Below are positions 57,180 to 64,000 of a DNA stretch of 64,000 nucleotides, one piece after another. How positions within the stretch are numbered: position 1 is the first letter of the stretch; each line of letters begins with the position of its first letter. Source of the DNA: Apoderus coryli (Eukaryota; Arthropoda; Insecta; Coleoptera; Attelabidae); assembly GCA_911728435.2 (NCBI GenBank), contig OU452206.1, positions 9,516,297 through 9,580,296 of the forward strand. Reading direction: 5' to 3'. The notes beneath the pieces are model-generated. The model was not told where the DNA came from. It saw only the letters and a list, made by a program, of their open reading frames with translations, and made no database searches. The position numbers and the translations under genes were made by a program.

Positions 57180-60100
57180 GATCGAACGAATACAAAGGGC
57201 CGCGCCAATGTGATCCTTGTATATCGTTATGTGTTTTGATACCAATATGCCTCCGTAAAGTGCGAAGTTTAAAAGAAGAAATTCTAGAAAACCTGTTGAC
57301 CTGTTTTGGTCACGTAAACTATGAATGACATGCTGGACTAAATCGGGTGCGAGAATCTGCCCCTGTCTCCCGGTCTATAATGTATATTTTTTATTGCGTT
57401 GGTTTATTATATTTTTACATAGTAAACGCGTATGTATTTACTTTTTTAAGTTAAAATGAGAGTTATATTATAAATAAGTAGTCTGAAAAATTAAAACAGA
57501 TTAAAGTAAACTTTATGAGACCGTAGAATACATAATATACAAGAATATTACTTAGGTGTTAAATAATGTCATCTAATGTGTATATTTTAATATTATTTGG
57601 TCCAGAATACGAGATTCACTAGAGAGAACATAAAAACCGGATTCCCATAATTTTATTCAATATTGAAAAGTTAAAAAACTTGTATGCATGTTCTACATTT
57701 TATAGATGCTTATTTATATTCTAGAATGAAAATAAAAATCTCTCTATAGCTAGTTGTTTGAGGCTAAATGGAATATAGCAAACATATAGAAAGAATACCG
57801 GGTGTCCCACGACGAACCGACGCGATCGTTTTATCAAAAAGCACGCAATGGAAAATTTTGAAAATTTGGCATTAGACCAAATAGGACTAGATTCTATAAA
57901 AAATTTTAAACATATTGTATGTATAATGTCCTAACTTTGAGATATTTAATATTTTACGTCAAAAATAACGTTATTATTCAATTTGAGATAGGTACCTTGT
58001 AGGAAGGGACCTATTTTCATATACTGAGTGGATATTTCGATGTTAAATCAATACAGGGTGAGCAAACATTAAGGACAAAAATTAACATATAAAAACGTGA
58101 ATCTTCGCTTTTTTTTTCAAATAGAAACCCCCTAATTCTATAATGCTATCTTATTTAGCATTAAAAATAAGGGAAACTTTGTGTAAAGTTGTCTATTACA
58201 AAAATACCTGGTTTTCAAAATATTAGCAATTAACAATTTTTTATTATGAAAAGTCTCTTTTTTAAATTTTGTTAGTTAACTAAGACAGCTGTTTTTTAAC
58301 AAAAACAATCAATTTCAATAAATTGAAATGTCATGATTTCTAGTTATTTGATAATTAATTAATAATTATTAATCAAGATTCATCTACATGCACGACGATT
58401 ATTTAAATTTATTTATTATCAAATGTAACAGAGTTCAATCAAGAACCTGCAAGATAGTCGCTGCGTTCAGCGAATAGCTCGCGAGACCATGGTCTCGGTC
58501 CTGTCTCGTAAATCGAGACTGAGTCCGACATATTCGAATCGAGACCTACCTATCGAAACCGAGATAACTAAACTCTCGGTTTCGGTCTACAAAACTTCGA
58601 GTCAAACTTTTAAAGGAAAACGAAAAAACCTGTATTTTGTGTGTTGTCATTAGAATCTTTTTTATAATAAACCGATAAAATTATTGGCTTTAAAAAATCT
58701 TTGTCAATTTGCACCAAATGTTGCAGGCAATATTTTAGTAATACTGAATTGAGACTTAGTTTTTTTGTCAATTTTACAACTAACTAATTTTTTACAATCT
58801 GGTTTCACAAATAGTTGCTGACCAATATTTTTTATTTATTTCCAAAGTAATACATAAATAAAAAATAAATAAACACTACAACAAAAACGTAGGATTAGAG
58901 CATATAATATCACAAATAATAATGATATTTAACAAACATACAACAATATAACAAACATCTACACACTCGCGAAAGAAATAGAAACAAAATCTCAAACATC
59001 GCGCCGTTAGACGCCACCCGTGCTGTTTTTATGTACCAAAATTATAAAATTGTCTCTTCTTAATCCGGAGAACTTTGTTGTGTAAAATCTATTGTGTTCT
59101 AACTTAAGTTATTTCGTATATATTTTATTTTATAATATTTTCTTGTGTTTAGTTAAGTGTAAGTTTAAACAAAGATGAATACACAACGTAGGTTTATCTA
59201 ATTAGATGTTCATAAATCATTTTAATTATGGTACAGGTTAATTTTAATTTAATTTCAAATCGATGGGCCTTTAAGAATTTTATTTATTTTTTGATCTTCA
59301 AATTCTTGAATTCCCTTTTTCTTGAGTAATTTTTTGTGAACCTAAATTACCCAAGAAAAAGGAAAAAAAGTAAATAAAAATTTTATTATAGTAAAAAAAT
59401 ATTATTCATTCATTTTTAATTAAAAATTAACCATTTTTATTATTATTATTATTTATTTTAGTAAAAACAAATACTACAATAGAAAGTACAACTGATTTAA
59501 TAATACTCGTGTGTATACTGCAGGACAACTGGTATAAATCAGACACCAACTGCCTCTAAGATTCGCGAGGGTCAGTAAGACAGACAATATTTTGAGTAGA
59601 TCTCAGAGTGGATTTCTGTCTCTTATATTTACGCTGCCTATACAATTAATATTTAGCCTATACCTTTACTTTATTCCAGTCCACCCTATACATACAACGT
59701 ATTTCTGTTCCCTTATTTAGTTTCTATATTCACTTGACCGTTGATTGCAAACCAAGATGGATTTGAAGTATGAGCCGAATTAGGAATTAGGCACAAATAG
59801 TATGGTATAACGGATGTTTTTTTTTTATTTCATTCAATATTATAATAATCCTATTAGGTAGGTATTCATTATCGATTATAAACAAAAACAAACAAAAAAC
59901 ACGCGCAATTAATAGCTTTCAGTGTGGGCACGTAATTAATTGTTTTGCTATAAATAAAAAAGTGTGGAATATCGAGAGCTTCAATGATATCAAATGAATT
60001 CCATTTATGTTGGTATTTATTTATTGCAAATCAAACAAACGAATTTCCATTATGCAAATATTTCTCACGATACTTTATCTTTGAGTTCGAATACCGGGTA

Positions 60101-60370
60101 TTCGAAATTCGATCCTTACCGTTATGATCTGAGTAAAAATGTGAACTTTTAAATTAGGCGAAAGTTGCGCAGTTCAGTACTTGTATGCGTTCAAGTTTTC
60201 GAAAAAAAGTAAAGAAAAATTTTTGCAGAAAGGTTCAAAGTTTTTCCTTTTTCTTTAACGACAAACTGATTAGGTAGGTACTATGGCTCTTCAAAATTAA
60301 TCCTATTATGCAGTTTTAACTTGTTCATACAAATCTTATTATATAATAATGTGTTCTAACACTATACCCA
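57180..60370. other. No gene seen; short palindromes and transposon-end scraps
   Basis: CCGGGTGTCCCACGACG near 57799 and ACAGGGTGAGCAAACATT near 58052 resemble DNA transposon ends. A cluster of GAGAC/GTCTC motifs lies at 58480-58600, and a 21-bp palindrome (TTCGAATACCGGGTATTCGA plus A) at 60086-60106. Confidence 0.45.
58480..58600. repeat. Cluster of inverted GAGACC/GGTCTC motifs
   Basis: Includes a perfect 16-bp palindrome CGAGACCATGGTCTCG (58482-58497), then repeated TCTCG, CGAGAC, CGAGATAAC and TCTCGGTTTCGGTC on alternating strands. It is GC-rich compared with its surroundings. No coding frame was recognised. Confidence 0.6.
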
Positions 60371-60371
60371 T

Positions 60372-60802
60372 ACCTAAAGAAATCAAAAAAATGACCATAT
60401 TATTTATCGTTTATTAGGACCAATACGTAAGCAGGATATTGTTTTGTTTCTTTTTGTAGTTATTGAGACTTTTCAGTTCACAAAATATTTCTATTTTGAC
60501 AATTTACCGGGCTAGGTCTTTAATCTAGGTTTCTATTTATATCGAAGATTTCTTACAATGCAGTCAAAGATTTTAATGCATTTCATAAAAGTTTTTCGAG
60601 TGCTTCTGTGGCAATCTTTCGCAATGTTCTTCGTAGTTTTTTGCTAAACAGTCAATTATTATTTTAAAGAAGTAGTCCATTCTGAAGTGGAGTGAATGTA
60701 TTGAAGTAGGAAATAAAACGTCAGACTCCACGAAATCATATGATTTCGTGGAGTCTGACGTTTTATTTCCTACTTCAGTCAATTATTAGTTTTTCCCTCA
60801 TC
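60372..60802. repeat. 431-bp direct repeat, copy A1, with perfect palindrome
   Basis: Appears identical, base for base, to 61783-62213, 1,411 bp downstream. Contains a perfect spacerless 74-bp palindrome at 60703-60776, centred on CATATG, with 37-bp arms starting GAAGTAGGAAATAAAACGTC. Its 69-codon minus-strand ORF has no recognisable features. Confidence 0.9.
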
Positions 60803-61776
60803 AAAAGATGCTCAACTGTCTCCGGCCTGTGCTGATTACAAATTGTACACAACGCGTTCATTTTGATCGAGTAGGCTATACCATTATATGTCAACCGTAG
60901 ATAATCCCGACCACAAGTTCTAATTTGTGCAATAAGTCTTGTTATATATATTGGGAATTTGAAAGACAAATAAGAAGACAGAACATTGTATGAAAAGAAG
61001 TTGGACAAATAAGGGAAAGTTGATACCGCCAATCTATTAATGTCATGTTGTTTTAAAAAATCGCTGTACATGTTAAGAATCAAATCATTATTAGCAGATT
61101 CCCAGTTTTTACTTCTGAACAACTACTTAATTCTAGCAGCCTCTGATAACAAATCTTAGACAGGCGCGAGTCGTCCATCTCTTCAAGTTTCTTACGCCAA
61201 GTGAGTGCCATTTTTAAAATAGTATAGCTTAAACCAATTACGTCCACCTCCAACCGCACTACATAATCTGGTGTATTTCTAGGCAAAGTAAGAAGCAGTT
61301 CTCAAAAAATTAAGGTTAAAATATGCTTCTCAAGTACTTAGTCACAGCACCTCAGTAGCCTTAACTTGCTTAGTAGACTTTACATTATACCATCTGATGC
61401 AAGGGTCACTGAAAATTGTATTGACAAAATGAATAGATTTTCCGATATTTTGAATTCCAGTAACAATTTCGATGCCTTCAAAGGAAATCAAAAACAAATA
61501 TTTTTTTACAGGAGATGATAACATTACTCAAAAATTCAAAAGTAATTAGGGAGAAAGGTAAATACGTTAATTGTTTGTACCAGACACTTAAAATAGGACT
61601 GTCTAGAATTTTTTTTTGTGTAAATTCGAAACTGTTCAGGAAATTCGCCTTCTTGATAATTGAATGTATAATGTATGTATGCATTCTTAATAAAGACGAT
61701 TATTATTATTATTATTAAATGGCAGGAATTCAACACCCATTCCAATTCTGTGGAACATTTAAACAAGACTTTGATC
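60803..61776 (-). mobile_element. Second copy of the LINE segment, lacking the 2.7 kb insertion
   Basis: Matches 53448-53683 joined directly to 56385-57177. It carries the LINE C-terminal frame 60775-61122 (RLIAQIRTCGRDYLRLTYNG, ALCTICNQHRPETVEHLL) and the empty TA site at 61035-61036. It also lacks 51 bp present in the other copy (56452-56502), at a CCCA microhomology near 61105. Confidence 0.85.
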
Positions 61777-61782
61777 CTACCT

Positions 61783-62213
61783 ACCTAAAGAAATCAAAAA
61801 AATGACCATATTATTTATCGTTTATTAGGACCAATACGTAAGCAGGATATTGTTTTGTTTCTTTTTGTAGTTATTGAGACTTTTCAGTTCACAAAATATT
61901 TCTATTTTGACAATTTACCGGGCTAGGTCTTTAATCTAGGTTTCTATTTATATCGAAGATTTCTTACAATGCAGTCAAAGATTTTAATGCATTTCATAAA
62001 AGTTTTTCGAGTGCTTCTGTGGCAATCTTTCGCAATGTTCTTCGTAGTTTTTTGCTAAACAGTCAATTATTATTTTAAAGAAGTAGTCCATTCTGAAGTG
62101 GAGTGAATGTATTGAAGTAGGAAATAAAACGTCAGACTCCACGAAATCATATGATTTCGTGGAGTCTGACGTTTTATTTCCTACTTCAGTCAATTATTAG
62201 TTTTTCCCTCATC
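61783..62213. repeat. 431-bp direct repeat, copy A2, with perfect palindrome
   Basis: Second apparently exact copy of 60372-60802. Palindrome at 62114-62187. The pair brackets the duplicated LINE segment, giving an A-B-A arrangement. Confidence 0.9.
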
Positions 62214-62321
62214 TGTCCGTTATTAATCATCGATAAATTTTTAGTATATTGAATTTGGAATTGTTTATCTCTTTCTGTTTTATTTTTTTTATTGTTTTTT
62301 TCTCTTCCACCTCTGTCAGAA

Positions 62322-62420
62322 ATAATAATAATAAAGCCTTTATTGCAAAATAATTAAACATTTTACAATGGGCGAAGAACACTTCCTCATTAACCCTTTA
62401 GTAAATCCATAGGCATTTGT
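62322..62420 (-). mobile_element. Very short LINE 3' end, minus strand
   Basis: AATAATAATAATAAAGCCTT and TTGCAAAATAATTAAACATT correspond to the 3' end of the I/Jockey-like LINE at 34838. Only the terminal untranslated part is present. Confidence 0.65.
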
Positions 62421-62971
62421 TGTTTTCTTTTTGTTAACAATTGTAGGTTTAGTATATTTCCATTTTATTGTATTTACCTAATATTGGTTATTCATGAGTA
62501 TTAGTAATTAAGGTTAATGTTGAGTAGCAGTTCCAATTCTTGAAACGTGCTAGACTTCGCCTTTTAAGAATTTAACGCAAATGTATGTAGTGGCTTTTAA
62601 AACTTCGCCACTTTATAAATACTTATTAATTATGGTGTCATTACGCCAGGAAAACGACAGAGTGGTTAACCGTTTTGAATTTTGTTCCTATAAACACGAC
62701 CATCTTGAAATGTCTCCGACGAGTCCTATAGAAGAGTTTTGGTCTCATTAGTAGTATATGATAATGGATGGAAAGCTCAAAATATAACGAACATATAGAA
62801 ATAGTTTATCTTGGATATGACGAGTTTTATTCCATTAAACATAAGGAACAGCTAAGATGAAAAATATTGCAAATTGAGGGGTATATAGCAAGCCTCCATT
62901 TAACATACCTAAATATAGATGAGCAATCATTTTTTTGTTTGCAGGGATTATTATTTACGTAATAATTATTA

Positions 62972-63060
62972 GATGGATATATTATAATAAAACTTTATTG
63001 CAAACAAATGTTTTACAACAGTGTAAGTTAAAGTTAATACTTCCTCACTTAACCCTAACT
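62972..63060 (-). mobile_element. Very short LINE 3' end, minus strand, diverged
   Basis: TTATAATAAAACTTTATTGC, TGTTTTACAACAG and CTTCCTCACTTAACCCTAAC match the same LINE 3' end, in more diverged form. Non-coding. Confidence 0.55.
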
Positions 63061-63569
63061 AATTATTTAAACACTATAATTAATTACTTGTATCTAGGTA
63101 TATCAATTATAATTGGCCAACAAAATGAAAAAAAAAATTTGGTGCCAGAAATCTAACATCTGATTTTAGATGTTTTTAATGTGCTGATTCCAAAAATGCC
63201 ACCAGATTTTTTCTATCAGCTCTAGTTTTTGAGATACACGTTACAGGTTAAATGATATATTTTTTTCTGATAAAGGACAACAAATAAAGAGATAAATATG
63301 TACTTAATCGTCAAAATAGGAATTTCCCAGAATCTAATTAGCCAAATGGATACCTGGAATTGTCCCTGACCCAATGTTCCTATACTAGGAACTACTCAAT
63401 ACAATGCTCTTACTTACTTTTATACCTGTAATTGCCTATGACCCGATCCTTCTATACCTGCTTGGCTGTACTTGATTTAGTATATTACTGAGTTTTCCCA
63501 AGTAAAGTTGTGCTATCATTTTGTGTAAATTTTGGTCGTTTTGTAGTATCAAGACACTAAACTGAAACA
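63061..63569. other. Presumed 5' flank of the zinc-finger ORF
   Basis: AT-rich, non-coding. A small inverted pair, AACATCTGATTTTAGATGTT, lies at 63157-63176. No TATA-type promoter can be assigned with confidence. Confidence 0.35.
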
Positions 63570-64000
63570 ATGGCATCCACAAGCAGACGTACCTGTGCAA
63601 ATCATCCCGATGTTTTTTGTTATGTGTGTGGTGAATACACTTTGAAAGAGAGCAGAAAAAGGATTTCTGACTTTGTGAAAAGAGCTTATCTTGCCTATTT
63701 TGGCGTTCATTTAGGAGATCAAGATAAATCTTGGGCCCCACATTTCATATGTAAAACATGTGTTGAACATTTGCGACAGTGGACAACTGGAAAGAGGAAG
63801 TGCCTAAAGTTTGGTGTACCAATGGTTTGGAGAGAACCGCGGAACCATCATGACGACTGCTATTTTTGTCTCGTTAATATTAAAGGCATAAATAGAAACA
63901 ATAGACACAAATGGACATATCCTGATCTAGATTCTGCAAGAAGGCCTGTAGTGCATTCGGAAGAAATACCCGTTCCATCATTCAGCAGTCTACCCAAACT
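63570..64000 (+). CDS. Cysteine-rich zinc-finger protein, 5' part (runs off the window)
   Basis: ATG 63570 opens a frame that continues without a stop to the window edge (143 codons). The product begins MASTSRRTCANHPDVFCYVC and continues GEYTLKESRKRISDFVKRAY, WAPHFICKTCVEHLRQW, GKRKCLKFGVPMVWREP and NHHDDCYFCLVN. Three CxxC pairs (CYVC, CKTC, CYFC), with nearby His residues, suggest two zinc-binding modules. I recall closely similar N-termini in many uncharacterised arthropod proteins, often multicopy, so this may be repeat-encoded rather than a single-copy host gene. No function is known to me. Confidence 0.75.
   Translation, partial: MASTSRRTCANHPDVFCYVCGEYTLKESRKRISDFVKRAYLAYFGVHLGDQDKSWAPHFICKTCVEHLRQWTTGKRKCLKFGVPMVWREPRNHHDDCYFCLVNIKGINRNNRHKWTYPDLDSARRPVVHSEEIPVPSFSSLPK

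Noticed and set aside
57126..57245. Possible LINE RT tail in the plus direction (LNKTLIERIQRAAP)
   Set aside because: Short, and the matching segments before and after could not be found. Left as unassigned.
60573..62193. Two identical 69-codon minus-strand frames
   Set aside because: They are duplicated only because the 431-bp repeat is. Part of each frame reads through the palindrome, and no motif is present.
1..64000. CRISPR arrays, bacterial operons, rRNA genes
   Set aside because: Nothing resembling regularly spaced repeats, polycistronic gene sets or rRNA is present. The composition and introns are those of an animal genome.

Overview
The window looks like a repeat-saturated, AT-rich insect (or other arthropod) chromosome. 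The evidence is short GT-AG introns, TAA-tailed LINE fragments, mariner and other TA-target DNA transposons, Penelope-like and hAT elements, and THAP and other zinc-finger ORFs. I cannot fix the order; a beetle or hemipteran would fit. There are no bacterial-type operons, no rRNA or tRNA that I can support, and no CRISPR array. Only two regions look like genes that could serve a host: a spliced THAP-domain gene at 7.49-8.98 kb and the open 5' end of a cysteine-rich zinc-finger ORF running off the right edge (63,570 onward).

Layout. 0-7 kb: a 1.1 kb foldback element, a 3' fragment of a LINE, then AT-rich sequence with Penelope-type scraps. 7.5-9.3 kb: the THAP gene, cut off by a LINE endonuclease fragment. 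11-15.6 kb: two more foldback copies, a hAT C-terminal remnant and an internally deleted mariner with intact ends. 16-23 kb: LINE scraps, two strong palindromes, and a second TA-flanked DNA transposon relic with 870 bp between its ends. 23.9-27 kb: a decayed Penelope-like element with RT and GIY-YIG remnants. 28.5-29.7 kb: a DDE transposase relic and an unexplained 43-codon ORF.

30.5-36.5 kb is the best-preserved structure. A hAT-type element has matching 8-bp target duplications (ATTGCATC) and was entered by LINEs at TAA repeats: a Dong/R4-like LINE with one uninterrupted ~1,115-codon ORF, a truncated relative, and an oppositely oriented I/Jockey-like LINE. 37.9-46.8 kb: two further foldback copies, a mariner relic and a LINE with two amber stops. 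47.1-50.1 kb: a DNA transposon whose transposase head is present as an inverted duplication, with a second foldback element inside it. 53.0-57.1 kb: a minus-strand LINE holding a 2.7 kb TA-flanked element that I cannot assign to a superfamily; its exact empty site lies in a duplicated copy near 61,035. 60.4-62.2 kb: two apparently identical 431-bp repeats flank that duplicated copy, and each holds a perfect 74-bp palindrome.

There is no multi-gene pathway here. The story is nested mobile elements whose empty sites, target duplications and inverted arms allow the order of events to be read. The strongest candidates for something undescribed are the 2.7 kb TA element, the 1.1 kb foldback family with a conserved loop, and the recurring hammerhead-like motif near Penelope-type sequence.
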